Source: Piezodorus guildinii (taxonomy: Eukaryota > Arthropoda > Insecta > Hemiptera > Pentatomidae). Taken from it: a stretch of DNA of 64,000 nt. The notes below the pieces were generated by a model, which searched no databases, was not told the origin of the DNA, and worked only from the letters and a program-made list of their open reading frames with translations. The stretch covers positions 57,654,217-57,718,216 of the forward strand of contig CM041298.1 of the NCBI GenBank assembly GCA_023052935.1, in the 5' to 3' direction. Shown piece by piece: positions 39,580 through 50,567 of the stretch (position 1 is the stretch's first letter; the number at the start of each line of letters is the position of its first letter). Made by a program: the position numbers and the translations under genes.

Positions 39580-40185
39580 CAATGTTAAATTTTTTAGTAG
39601 GATTGTATTCAATATTTTTATTTTTTTCCACAAGTATCGAACTATTTTTTCAACTATTTTATCTGGAAGATTTATTTTATTATTATTTTTTTTTTTACAT
39701 TTTTTTTTTTCTTTTTAAATTGTTTATATTGTGATTATTATGCCTGTTATGTGAAAGAAGACTTCGTTTTGTATCATTGTAGTATATTATTTTTATTTAT
39801 GTTTAATTGGTTTATTTTTCACTATTTCTTGTCCAGTTTAAGTTACTTTATTATTTCAAAGCTTATGTTATTCTTAAAATACCAAGTAACAAAATAATGT
39901 AAACTTTTATTTTTCATCTTTTTATTATCCATTCAAACTCATTTATTTTTCATTTTGTCCAAACAACTATTTTCTGAAGATATTTTTTTATTTTAATTTT
40001 TATTCATTTTATTTTTATATTTTACGTATATATTTACCCATAATTGTAAACATTAGTTAATTATGTTCATTTTGTCTGTTGGCCAGACATACTGTTTACT
40101 GTAAACTGTACAAATATGTTATTCTCAAGGGACACAGTCCCAGAATAAAAATCAATTTCTATTCTATTCTATTCTATTCTAGGAT

Positions 40186-40394
40186 TCCGACGGGAGTTTA
40201 AGAGTTTCATCATTCCTAGTTCGCGGAAATAATCAGCTTCAGCAATGGCACAAAATCATGAAATGTAACCTACGCCTTTATATGAGTACGACTCCTCTTC
40301 CTCCGATACAACAAATATTCAAGTTTAAAGTGTTACTTTAAGGAATAAATTCTTTTATTCAAAAATGGCACAAAAGATATTTTGCTCCAATTTA
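40186..40394. other. Unassigned short spacer
   Basis: Sequence between two LINEs of opposite orientation; nothing recognised. Confidence 0.35.
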
Positions 40395-41360
40395 ATAAAA
40401 ATAATAATATTATTAAATAAATTCTTCATTATCCTGGGGCATGTCCCTTTAGAATAAAATATACAGAATGTACAAAGTGTAGTTTGGAGTCTTAAAGTCA
40501 ATTAAATACATGTAAACAAGTTAAGAATTAATCATATAAGCTAGACATATTTAAATGTAAAGAAAACAACAACCACAACAAAATTAAATAAAGCTTATTT
40601 ACAATTATATTGAGCCTGGATATTCATTAAGTGATTAAATATGGGGGATTCGAAGGTAGAAAGAGAGTTGGAGTGACGGATGGAAGGAGGGATAGAATTC
40701 ATAGTATTGAGGATCGAATGAGAAAGGATCTGTCGAAATGTGCAGCTCGGTGGGCAGTACTGTATAAATCCGAAGGCCTGGAGCGTGTTCAACGAGGATG
40801 GACAGAGGATTTGAATTGAAGGAGGTCAAAAATGTATGATGGGCGGCGGAATTGACTAACTTGGTACAGAAATGATGCGAGGAAATACTTTCGACGATTG
40901 GAAGGGTAAAGCCACTTCAACTCGCTATAAAATGGGGATACGGAGGTGTACCTAGGGACCCTGAAGATGAATTGAACAGAGCAATTAATTAAGCGTTTTA
41001 TTTTTACCTCGAGATCTCCAGAAACACCTTCGTATAACGTACAGCAATAGTCGAAGTGGGAAAATATTAGAAAGGTAACGAGGAGTTTTCGGGTTCCATA
41101 CGGGAATAGGTAACGGAGGGAATACAGTCGCTTGAAAAGTTATGACAAGAAATTTCCGGAATTATGAATTTTGAAGAAAGTTACTAGATTTGATCGTAGG
41201 TTACTCCCAGATTCCTGACAGTCGGGTGGAACTTTATAGGATTATTATTTAGGTACAGGGTTGGGATATGTGGAACAGTTTTCAGGAGGTGATGGGATTC
41301 TATTACAATAGCTTTTGTTTTTTCAGCATTTAGTTTTAACTTATTAAACTACAGCCCAGT
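40395..41360 (-). mobile_element. CR1-group LINE, 5'-truncated and degraded
   Basis: Minus strand. The 3' end lies at a TTATTA-type tail (about 40395-40420) next to a GGGACATGCCCC stem (40436-40447 on the plus strand). The coding remnant matches the end of the copy at 57.7-58.35 kb almost phrase by phrase (for example GAAAGGATCTGTCGAAATGTG and AGGCCTGGAGCGTGTT). It extends back through 'thumb' sequence to about 41360, where GCATTTAGTTTTAACTT corresponds to the 'KLNAEKT' region after the YADD motif. Frameshifts throughout. Confidence 0.82.
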
Positions 41361-42029
41361 AATTTGTTCGATTTAAGTTTCAATTTAATATGTTCATGTT
41401 AAGCGCTACTTTTAATTGACATATTATTTAATTATGTTTCTTAAACACTGTGCTCAGTTTAAGATTCCTTTTTTCGGAGTGAGGAACACAGTTTTTAGGA
41501 AACCTTATTTTAAAGCACTGTTTTGACGAGACTATTTATATATTTCGTGTTATTACTGAGCATAAAAATTAAATATCTTAAGGCTTATTCTTTTTTTTTT
41601 TATGGTATTTTGCAACACAATAATAACACCATTTCTCGTCTTTAACCACAATTTTGTTTCCTCCTGGATTTCTTTGTTTTAAGTTAGCATAGAACCTTAA
41701 TATTTTAAGTTCTCTACGCGTCCAATTATATCCTGATATATCAATATCATCAATATAGTCACCGTTCCTATTGGTAATCATATACTTCGTTTTATTCGTA
41801 TTTATTTTAAGCTACATCTCTTTGCCGGGTTTCAATAAAGTACATATATTTAATTATATCTTTTAAGGAACTTTGCCACCCAGATTTAAGAATTTCTAGA
41901 CTTCTCCATCTTTTCTATGATATATTCTAATGCTAAATTTAAAAACAAGGTGAAAAAGAGTCACATTTTTGGTTTATTATTTTCAAACATGGCCTTTGTA
42001 ATCGCCCCCCGATAAAAAAAAAAAAAAAA
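41361..42029. other. Unassigned AT-rich region
   Basis: The minus-strand frame at 41578-41781 has traces like 'NRNGDYIDDIDISGYNWTRRE' but no assignable domain. It may be a weak remnant of another LINE. Nothing else is seen. Confidence 0.3.
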
Positions 42030-42900
42030 AAATGACCCCCTTCAAAATTTGAGGGCTTACGTTTCAAGATGGTGGAATCCGAATAAACGAATAAAAATCC
42101 GTATGTCTGCCGTCCTCGGCATTCCTCCGAAACTACTGGACCAATTTTTTTGAAATTTTCCACAAAAATACTTCGTACGTGAAGAGATGATCCCTATCTA
42201 CACTGTGCGAACACCTAGATATCAACATCAGCTGTTTATTTTTATAATAGCGGCCGATTAAAAGTGATTTAATTCAACAACTCAGTTATTTGATAGAGGA
42301 AAAATTTATCAGTGTTTATTAACCAAAAAAAACTGCGAATAATTATAAAAAAGAGAAAAATAAAAGAAAGAGATTGAAATTTTATCCATATATACGATTA
42401 CTCAGTTATCTTTAAAGCTAGAGAAAAATGTGTATAGTATTTTAGAATCAGTTAAAATTGAAATCTTCCGCCCAAATGCAGTTATTTTTGGTGATAGAAA
42501 AAAAATTAATTATTGCTTTTTAACCAAAAAACTGTGAATAATTATGAAAAAGAGGGAAAAAAAAATTAAATTTTCCATAAATACGCCCATAACTCAGTTA
42601 TCTTTGAAGATAGAGAAAAATATGTAGAGTGTTTTAGAATCACTAAAGAAAAATACAATAAAAAAGTATGTCTATATATTCCTACCAAACGAAAAAATAA
42701 TCAAAAGAACTAGCAGAGATATAGTGTTTTGAAATTATTTAGCAGTAGTGCTATGCTATTTTCCTTTGCATTTTTTATTGCTTTTCAATTACTTGATTGC
42801 CTGTCTACAGCTTTGTAATCAGTTATACCCTAATATAGTTATTTGAAAATGATGAACCATTCTGTAATAAAATTCAGCGTTACTTTTTTTGTTTTTTACC
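42030..42900. repeat. Dispersed repeat B with internal duplication
   Basis: Shares its left block (CAAAATTTGAGGGCTTACG.TTCAAGATG) and right block (TTGCCTGTCTACAGC ... TTCAGCGTTACTTTTTTTG) with 525-860. Between them lies a unit present twice about 196 bases apart: AACCAAAAAA.CTG.GAATAATTAT starts near 42325 and 42521, and 'ACTCAGTTATCTTT.AAG.TAGAGAAAAAT' near 42412 and 42595. Near 42095-42180 a stretch with TCCTCCGAAACTACTGGACC resembles a sequence type seen in arthropod non-autonomous DNA elements. Family unknown. Confidence 0.6.
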
Positions 42901-43384
42901 TGTTCAAACGTCAAACTTTTCGGATTAATTACGACCGATTTCAATGTTTCGGACATGCATCTCTACAGGGTTTACTAACTTTCTGGATACTTTCTTAATA
43001 TACCTTACATAGGAGTTAACAAACTACTCGAACCATAGATGAGGAAAACCTTGTTATCTTTTGGCAATATATTTCTGGCCTAATTGTGTTGACTCCAGGC
43101 CAGGCATCATCTGTCTTCATTGTTCCGCTGTCCTATTGGCCCAAGTTTCCAGTATCCTTGGGACAATTGGCACTTCTCCAGGCCGACGTAAATAATCCAG
43201 TTTCGATTTCGTATCGATGTTATTTATGGCTCATCATTTGTTTTATGATAAGGCGTCTCATTAATTACTCGATATTGTTAATCTCTTTCAGGTCCCAGTC
43301 GCAGAAGCCAGGACCGACTCTTGGAAAAGATCACATGCCATTCATCTTGTCACAGTGATAGTTGTTAGTTTAACAATGAAAAAA
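42901..43384. other. Unassigned region, weak exon-like signals
   Basis: 43086-43190 is less AT-rich and open in one frame. A GTAAAT donor-like site lies at about 43189 and a good acceptor-like TTAATCTCTTTCAG ends at 43291. Joining them keeps a frame open for about 30 further codons. No domain is recognised and no supporting gene structure surrounds it, so I do not call a gene. Confidence 0.25.
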
Positions 43385-43640
43385 GGTCATCTCTAGTGCA
43401 GTGGTTAAGATAATAACCTTTTATGCCCAAGGTCGCGGGTCGAAATCTGACGCGTGTCACTAGGTTTTTATAATTAGAGTTTAATTTATAAAATCGTTGC
43501 TTTAACCGTCCTTCGGAGAGGACGTAACATGGCGCTCCCGAGCATGTGCGATGTCAGTTACTCGTTTAAGATCTCTACATTAATAAAATCTGGATAGATT
43601 TTCCACAGCGTCCGATTATACACAGTAACATAAAAGAGAC
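43385..43640 (+). repeat. SINE-1-related copy, diverged
   Basis: tRNA-like head with TCTCTAGTGCAGTGGTTAAG (box A) and GGTCGCGGGTCGAAATC (box B). The body shares CCGTCCTTCGGAGAGGACG, GAGCATGTGCGATGTCAG and CAGCGTCCGATTA with SINE-1. It is older than, and directly followed by, the next copy. Confidence 0.75.
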
Positions 43641-43641
43641 G

Positions 43642-43884
43642 GGGATCACTTGTAGCTGGCTGGCTAGGATAAGTTATGCATAAGTTGGCATAGGAGGCTG
43701 TTATGCTGCATAACATTCTCCTATGCCAAAGGTCACGGGTTCAAACCCGCATGTGGTCCTAGGATTTTTTAAGGGGAGTAAAAAATCCTTAGCTATGCCG
43801 TCCTTCAGAGGGGACGTTAAAAGGTGGTCCCGAGCCTGTGCGATGTCAGGTACTCCTTAAAGAACCCTATCCTATTAAAACCTG
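43642..43884 (+). repeat. SINE-1, 3'-truncated, with an inverted templated insertion in the head
   Basis: Head GGGATCACTTGTAGCTGG, box B GGGTTCAAACCCGC, body through GTGCGATGTCAGGTACTC, then loss of the last ~45 bases at CCTATTAAAACCTG. Between box A and box B it carries about 50 extra bases. These include TTGGCATAGGAGGCTGTTATGC, the reverse complement of its own segment, so this region can fold on itself. Confidence 0.85.
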
Positions 43885-44505
43885 TCAGCGCTCTGGTATT
43901 CAGAGGGAGGAGATTGATTATTATTTTCCGTATTTAGAATGCCGTCAAAGTGTTGTTTAAATTTATTTAATATCTCAGTCGGATCCGCAATTATGTTGTT
44001 ATTCGCATCTTTAACCCCATTCAATAGAGGTTCAAATCTTTTACGCGATTTGTTTATACCTTTGTACATCTCTCTTACGTTATTTTCGCTTCTGTGTTTT
44101 TCTATTTCTATTATTTTGCCTTTATGATACTCTCTTTTCTTATTTTTTAAGAATTTTGAAGTTTCGTTTTTTACTAACCGAAAGTAAGCCACATTATTAT
44201 CGCTTGGATTATTTAAGGAATTCAGTTTAGCGGTTTTTCTTTTTTCACACATATTTTGACAATCCCTGTCGAACCAAGGTTTGTTCTTTTTATTTTCGAT
44301 TTTCCCAAGACATAAGTTACCGACCTCTTTAATATTATCCCTAATCCCTTCCCATAATTTGTTTACATCTTCGTGTTCCTCGTCTGAAGATTCCAGAGCA
44401 TCGAACCTATTTTTTACTTCTATCGTGAATTGTTTTCTAATTTCGGGGTTGTTCAATTTAACAACATCAAAATTCTCGGGATGAATATAGTTCGGTAAAA
44501 TCTCT
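43885..44505 (-). pseudogene. RTE-clade LINE fragment (linker between endonuclease and reverse transcriptase)
   Basis: The minus-strand frame 43875-44456 reads 'NNPEIRKQFTIEVKNRFDAL', 'IENKKNKPWFDRDCQN', 'FLKNKKREYHKGKIIEIE', 'NNVREMYKGINKSRKRF' and 'GVKDANNNIIADPTEILNKF'. It ends near 'FKQHFDGILNTEN', a sequence of landmarks typical of the segment upstream of the RTE palm. Upstream bases to about 44505 continue it (NFDVVKLN). The catalytic parts are gone. The RTE copy at 25.7-27.1 kb covers a non-overlapping part, so they cannot be compared directly. Confidence 0.75.
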
Positions 44506-45104
44506 CATTACTAATATTAATATTATGTCTTATTACTGCACTTTGTATGTTTGCAATAACGCCATTACTGTTAAAATAAGCACTGTTTAATAAATTCAGA
44601 TTTATTAAAAAATTCCTTTGGGATTAGAAGTTCATCTAACGAAAAGTACGCTTAGCAAAAAAACATTATGTTTATTTTATAACTTTTATTGATTATTATA
44701 TTTAATCATCGGTAGAAATGAGAAACAGAAATTTGATCAATAAATCAAAATTGGTTCAATTTATTTGCTTGTTATTTTGAATTGAAATGTAGGTGAACGT
44801 TTATTCACGTCTTCTAAGATATCTGACTGCATTTTATGATTTTAAATGTCATTGCCATGGTTGTGTCATTACTGCCTGTTTTATGGAATGACTTTATGTA
44901 ATATGTTTACAGATGACTTTAGATAACAGAATAAGAGTCATTTTTTTTTTTTTTTAAGTGACGCCTGAAGAGACTATATATTAGCTTTACATACAATAGC
45001 GAACACTTAATTTTAGTAACTTGTACGATATTGTAAGTTGGCTACACTGAATCAGTATAACCTCCCTCATAACAGCAATACAGAAAACGTATGTTAATAA
45101 TTAA
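44506..45104. other. Unassigned AT-rich region
   Basis: A T-run lies at about 44941-44955. Otherwise nothing recognised. Confidence 0.4.
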
Positions 45105-45662
45105 TAACTGGAATCCTCATACAATAATTAAACGAAACTGCTCTTAGATATCGACTATTAAAACACTTGACAAACGATCAAAACTCCCTCTTTACTTCAA
45201 AAAACTCATTTACACAACCATTATTAGACCTATCTGGACTTATGGCATAGAGCTATGGGGTTCCACTAAACCATCGAATTCCTCCCGCATCCAATCCTTG
45301 TAATCCAAAATCTTTCGACAAATCTCTACGCTCCTTACTTTGTTGCCAACAAACTCATCCATAGAGACCTGAATATCCCACTCGTTGCAGAAATTGCCCA
45401 AAAAAGATACTCCTCTTTTTATTCCAAATTACCCGCCCATACAAACCCGCTTGTCCGTATCCTCTCATCGGCATCTATTCCTGATAATCCTCCAAGGCGT
45501 CTGAAAAGCCGGTGGCCTCGAGACCTGCTTACCAAATAAACACTGAAGTGCTACCACTGGGTAGATTCTTCTCAAGACTTTTTCAAGCCAATGTAAATAG
45601 CTCATTTACTTGTTGTACTGTGTACAGTTGTAAATATCAATAAAAGAATTTAAAAAAAAAAA
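45105..45662 (+). mobile_element. Jockey-clade LINE, 3' fragment with poly(A)
   Basis: Codes, with indels and a stop, for 'WTYGIELWGSTKPSNSSRIQ', 'NIPLVAEIAQKRYSS' and the terminal 'NPPRRLKSRWPRDLL'. A 3' UTR similar to that of the copy at 10.6-10.7 kb follows (GTGTACAGTTGTAAAT), then AATAAAAG and an A-run. Same subfamily as 9896-10724. Confidence 0.85.
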
Positions 45663-46686
45663 TTAATATCAATGCTAGTTTATCGATTTATAACAGTTTT
45701 TTATTTATTTGAACAACTTCATTTAGTTCAATTTTAAAGTGACGTCATTGATGTTTAATTATGCACTGTTGGTGAATCAGTTTAGAGTTTATCTCAGAAA
45801 CCAAGAATCGCGAGATGATTATTTAGATAGAAAAAAGAAAAAGAGACTTAGGAGAAGGAATATTAAATAATAACCTTCCATTATACTTTACATTTAAACG
45901 AAAAAAAATGTGTAAAATAAAATCACTAAAAAAAAAATCTGGTGCGGGCAACACACGACATTCACTTACCTCGATTTTTGAAATCAATGAAAGAATTTTC
46001 AAATACAGTTAGAGATGAAAATACGTGAATCTATTAAGGAATTAATCAAATTGAATTTCTATAGAAACATGTGTTTTATTAAAAAATCTATTATATTATT
46101 ATCTAAAATAATGAGTTAGTTTTATCTTCTTATCATCACTCTCCATTAACTTTTAAAAGCTTGTGTATGAGATAATATTTTTTCTAAACTCTTTAGCTTT
46201 CCAACGGTGTATCATACATGTATATTACTGCTCTTATGTTCAAAAACGAAAAATTTCATTAAAAATATATTTTTTCTATTTTCTCCTTTAGTTGGGTATC
46301 GAATTTATTCAATTTATATATTTACCTGTTTTTCTTCAGCGTTAACAAGATAATCTAATTATTATTATTGAATCTAAAAAATTAAAGGTACTTTAGGGGA
46401 AGAAAATTTAAAATATCGGCATTTAAGCCCTGTCAGACCAATTTTATCCAAATTAAACCTACATGATATTTAAGCCCATTACATTTTACATCGATATAGC
46501 GAGTTTAATCAAAATCGTCGGAACCGTTTTTGAGAAAATGGAAAAAAGGTGCAAAATGCGTGGTATGAAGTTCCTCTTCTGGTAAGCTCATTTTGATGAA
46601 AAAAGTTTTGTCACGTCTCGGGCATATAGTTGTCTTAAATATGAAATTTCAGTTTCATAGGACTTACCGTTTCCGCCCGGGAGTTA

Positions 46687-46687
46687 C

Positions 46688-46720
<33 letters not shown>

Positions 46721-46737
46721 ACACACACACACACACA
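46687..46737. repeat. (AC)n target microsatellite, left side
   Basis: An AC tract with one AGAC break, directly abutting the first base of the R1-type LINE. The matching AC tract on the far side is 50429-50446. Confidence 0.95.
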
Positions 46738-47273
46738 GGGCAGCATTGGGGTCAGGAGAGGCCGAAGTTAGGGCTTGGAGACAGGAATCGTTAATTGAAA
46801 TAAGAGACCTGGACGCTCTAACATCAAAAGAAGAGGTCGCTGAGGCTCTCTCCACATTAATAGAGGAAGAGAATATAAAGCCAACCGCTGTATTGTCGAT
46901 CCGCTCGGCATACGCTGGAACAAGAACGGCAGTTATTGCTTTGCCAGTCGTGCAGGCTAGGAAAGCAATTGCCAAAGGAAGAATCAGGGTCGGATTAGTG
47001 ATCAGTAGGATTCGGGAAAAAATCCGACTACAGCGCTGCTACCGGTGTTGGAACTTTGGACATTTTGCCAGGCAATGCAAAGGACCCGACCGAACGAAAT
47101 GTTGTCGCAGGTGCTGCGAAGAGGGCCATTTAGCCTTGAATTGTACAAAGAGTCCGTCTTGCGCTCTCTGCCTCGGAGGAGGCGATAGTGGACACCTGTG
47201 TGGCAGCAGCAGATGCCCAGCATTACAGCGCGCCTTAGATGAACAAAGGAGTGGAAGAAGTCGCCCCATATGA
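46738..47273 (+). pseudogene. R1-type ORF1 (gag-like), C-terminal part
   Basis: The reading frame is open further left (46593), but everything before 46738 is element A and AC repeat translated as Thr-His, so the true element part starts here. It has about 178 residues: 'EIRDLDALTSKEEVAEALS', 'RSAYAGTRTAVIALPVVQA' (RNA-binding region) and three Cys/His fingers, CYRCWNFGHFARQC, CRRCCEEGHLALNC and CALCLGGGDSGHLC. These bind the element RNA. The stop overlaps the ORF2 start as ATGA, so ORF2 would be made by stop-restart translation. The N-terminal half is missing because of 5' truncation. Confidence 0.9.
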
Positions 47274-50211
47274 GAGTCCTCCAACTGAATCTTAATCACT
47301 GCGAAGCCGCACAGGATATCCTATGGCAAACAGTGAAAGAGCTGAAAATTGATGTCGCTATCTTGAGTGAACAGTATAAAAATGTAGATAGTAATTCTTG
47401 GTTATCTGACGCTACGGGTCGAGCTGCAATTTGGGCAGGTGAACCAAATTTCATAGAAGAAACACCGCGAGCTCCGACATATGGTTTCGTTTGGGCCAAG
47501 ATAAAGCATCTATACTTGTACAGTTGCTATGCCCCACCGAACACTGCAATTGAAGAATATGAAGCTCTTTTAGATAGCATAGTGAGAGACGCCACAGGAC
47601 GTAGACCTGTAGTAATTGCCGGAGACTTCAATGCCTGGGCATTAGAATGGGGTAGCAAGTCGACCAATCGACGAGGTGAAGTCTTATTAGAAGCCTTTGC
47701 CCAGATGGACGACCTCGTACTGGTTAATACAGGGACGGAGCCTACATTTGTGAAGGGAAGCAGGTCTTCCATTATAGACTTAACATTTGTGAGTGACTGC
47801 CTACACCCTACTATTGGCTGGCAGGTCTGTGACTTATACACCCACAGCGACCACCAGGCCATATTGATCACTCTGGGCAACCGGGAACGAATGACAATAA
47901 GGCAGGATAATGGTACTGTAAGATGGAAAAGTAGGACATTTGACAGAGAATCATTCAAAATTATGATGGAGAGCCAATGTGGACTGTCAGGCAGCGCGGA
48001 GGATAAGGCTCACCAGCTAGTAGATCTGATCCACACAGCTTGTGACGCGTCTATGGTGCGCAGCAACGCATGCATGGGTCGACATCCGGTCTACTGGTGG
48101 AACGACCATATCGCTGACTGTCGGACACGGTGTCACGCATCGAGAAGAAGGTACCAGCGTGCAAGAGGTAGCCCTCAGTTCCGAATTTTACAAGAGGAAT
48201 TCAAAACTGCGAGGCGCGAACTACGGCGTGCAATCAAGTTGAGCAAGAGGAAATGCTGGAAGGAACTCTGCGAAGAGGTGGACGAGGATCCTTGGGGAAG
48301 GCCATATAGGACTGTCATGAAGAAATTGAAGGGCAGCTCTACGAGATCGCCAACGTGTCCTGTGGCGGTGCAGAAAATCGTTGCTTCTCTTTTTCCTGAA
48401 CAAGAAGAGCTTGAGGATTCAGGGCAGGTGCAGCCATTTGACGCACCATCCGTAACTGCTGAGGAGCTGAAGGATGTCTGCTCCAGCCTTCATACTGGTA
48501 AAGCCCCAGGTTTAGATGGCATCCCGAACGTGGCACTAAAGGTGGCAATGGAGACCAAGCCGGAACTTTTTCAGGACGTCTTCAGTTCCTGTTTAAGTGA
48601 GGGATCCTTTCCGCGACCATGGAAAAGGCAGCGCCTTGTACTGGTTCCAAAAGGAAAAGGAAACCCCTCAGAACCCTCAGCTTATAGACCGATATGTCTG
48701 CTGGACACAACCGGCAAGGTCTTAGAGAAAATAATAGCCAGCAGAATACAAGAGATCACCGAAGGAGTAGAGGGCCTATCGAACAATCAATTTGGCTTCA
48801 GAAAAGCGAGATCCACGCTGGACGCAATTACCCTGGTGATTGAAACTGCCCAGAAAGCTATTGCAGGGAAGAGGTGGAGAAGAGGTGCGAAATGTTATTG
48901 TGCCGTCGTCACATTAGATGTGAGAAACGCGAAAGATGGAACTGCATTCTTAGAGCTCTGCAGAAAATGGGCGTTCCCATGTACCTCAGGAGCATTATCA
49001 GAAATTATTTCGCAGACAGGATCCTGCTATGCTCAACAGAGGACGGCCCAAAGACGTTCAGGGTGAATGGTGGAGTACCCCAGGGATCAGTACTGGGGCC
49101 TCTATTGTGGAATATCCTGTATGATGGAGTTCTTAGGCTTAACCTGCCAGAAGGTGCCAAGATCATAGGTTTTGCTGATGATGTCGCAGTCGTAATCGAG
49201 GCGAAATATAAAGACGAAATAGCCTTGAAGGCAAATCAGAGTATCTCTCTGATCCGTGATTGGCTGACATCGGTGGGGCTCCAACTGGCAGAAAGGAAAA
49301 CAGAGGCCCTTCTTATAAGTAGCCGTAAAAGGAGAGAAGAAATAATCCTGAGAGTGGGCAGGCAAGAGATACGGTCCCAGCCCTCACTGAGATATCTTGG
49401 GGTTATACTTGATGAAAGGCTAAAATTCAAGGAGCATATCCAGAAAGTATGCATCAAAGCAGCAGGAGTGACCACAGCTCTAGCCCGATTGATGCCCAAC
49501 GTTGGCGGACCTAGAAGTAGTCGGAGACTATTAATGGCGAGCGTCGTCTCATCCACTCTTTTATACGCAGCCCCAATATGGAATAATGCCCTGGACACAC
49601 TTTCTTACAAGAGACCCATTGTGTCAGTTTATCGCCGAAGCGCTCTGAGGGTGATAAGTGCATTTCGCACAGTATCCTACGAAGCTGCATGTGTGGTGGC
49701 CAGGATGCCACCCATTGAACTGCTGTCGGAGGAAAGGCAACGTACGTATAAAAGTGTTGTCCACACTCCTAGAACCGAAGAGAGGAAGCAGACAGTCCAA
49801 AAGTGGCAGGGACGTTGGGATTTGGCAGCGAGCGGAAGGTGGACCCATAGGCTGGTACCTTGCATCCAACCCTGGATGGATAGATGCCACGGGGAAGTGG
49901 ACTACTACCTAACCCAAATGCTCACTGGACATGGCTGCTTCAGAGCCTACCAATTACGGTTTAAGTTGGACAATACAGCAGAATGTCCAAGATGCCCAAC
50001 AATAGATGAGACAGTAGAACACGTATTCTTCTGCTGTCCTCGCTTTCAAGTAGAGAGGGAAGAATTTCAAGAAATGTGCAGATCAGAAGCTACACCTGAC
50101 AACATCGTCAACCTCATGCTACTTTCTCAGGAGAACTGGATGGCGGGCCAACGTCTGGCTGCGGACATCATCAAGAAATTGAGAATGGAAGAGAAGGAGA
50201 GGCGTGCCTAG
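47270..50211 (+). pseudogene. R1-type ORF2: endonuclease/reverse transcriptase with one frameshift
   Basis: Read in two registers, 47270-49066 and 48874-50211, about 980 residues in all. Endonuclease: 'LQLNLNHCEAAQ', 'LSEQYK', 'YAPPNT', 'IAGDFNAWALEWG', 'SIIDLTF' and 'THSDHQAI'. Reverse transcriptase: 'YRPICLLDTTGKVLEKII', 'NQFGFRKARSTLDAI', 'VTLDVRNA' (motif A), then in the second register 'GVPQGSVLGPLLWN' and 'IGFADDVAVVIE'. C-terminal finger: CPRCPTIDETVEHVFFCC. The register changes near 48925-48945, where a short deletion removes residues just after motif A, so the enzyme is unlikely to work. Otherwise the sequence is well kept, suggesting a recent loss or a sequencing error. Confidence 0.92.
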
Positions 50212-50397
50212 AAATATAGGGTAAGGCGCCTAACAACGGGGCGGCACACAGCCTCTCTCCTCCACGAAGTAATGCCTAACGGTGGTCCCGTGGAGGGTGA
50301 GAAACAGGTGTAGGGAGGTTGGTTTTAGTGGGTAGAAATCCCACACACGGATAGGTACGGGCCTATCCGCGTCTTTTGAAGATTTCCACCTAGCCTC

Positions 50398-50443
<46 letters not shown>

Positions 50444-50567
50444 CATTTTCGCGGAACTTAGTTATTTGGACTCAGGGGACCATAAAACGTGTATTTCCGT
50501 TGAAAACTGGAATTCGAACATTTTCACGATCGCAATACTTTCCTTACTATATATAGTAAGTGAAAGT

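Larger units (their letters stand above)
35250..40185 (+). mobile_element. CR1-group LINE, near full length, both ORFs intact
   Basis: About 4.9 kb. The left edge is approximate because neither a TSD nor a second full 5' end is available. Order: 5' UTR (about 35250-35455), ORF1 with PHD finger, 356-bp T-rich spacer, ORF2, ~600-bp T-rich 3' UTR, GGGACACAGTCCC stem (40129-40141), CAGAATAAAA and a (TTCTA)n tail (to about 40182). Microsatellite tails instead of poly(A), a 3' stem and a PHD-type ORF1 point to the CR1 superclade (CR1, Crack or Daphne-like). No disabling mutation is seen. Confidence 0.88.
46738..50429 (+). mobile_element. R1-clade LINE inserted in (AC)n, 5'-truncated, with poly(A)
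   Basis: 3.7-kb insertion. The left junction is GGGCAGCATTGG right after the AC tract. It begins inside ORF1, continues through ORF2 and a ~190-bp 3' UTR (with GGTAAGGCGCCTAACAACGG), and ends in a 29-base A-run that passes directly into (CA)n. ORF1 with zinc knuckles, a GC content near 50%, well above the surroundings, and motif spelling (VRNA, GFADDVAVV) place it in the R1 clade. Known members of this clade called Waldo and Mino insert into ACAY or AC repeats; a relationship to them is inference. A frameshift in ORF2 disables it. Confidence 0.92.
45938..50567 (-). repeat. Element A copy 9, split inside its (AC)n tract by an R1-type LINE
   Basis: The left part 45938-46737 starts TCTGGTGCGGGCAACACACG and runs to the AC tract (46687-46737). 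The right part 50429-50567 restarts with AC repeats and continues TTTTCGCGGAACTTAGTTAT and CATAAAACGTGTATTTCCG to the terminal hairpin CTTACTATATATAGTAAGTG. Put together the two parts match copy 4 end to end. Confidence 0.92.

Noticed and set aside
40150..40182. Telomere-like repeat from (TTCTA)n
   Set aside because: It is the LINE tail. Five units only, and not the TTAGG motif common in insects.
43086..43375. Two-exon host gene with intron 43189-43291
   Set aside because: Splice-like sites exist, but there is no domain, no further exons and no start. Too weak to call.
46593..46737. N-terminal extension of the R1-type ORF1 with Thr-His repeats
   Set aside because: This is the AC microsatellite and element A translated in the same frame, not part of the LINE.
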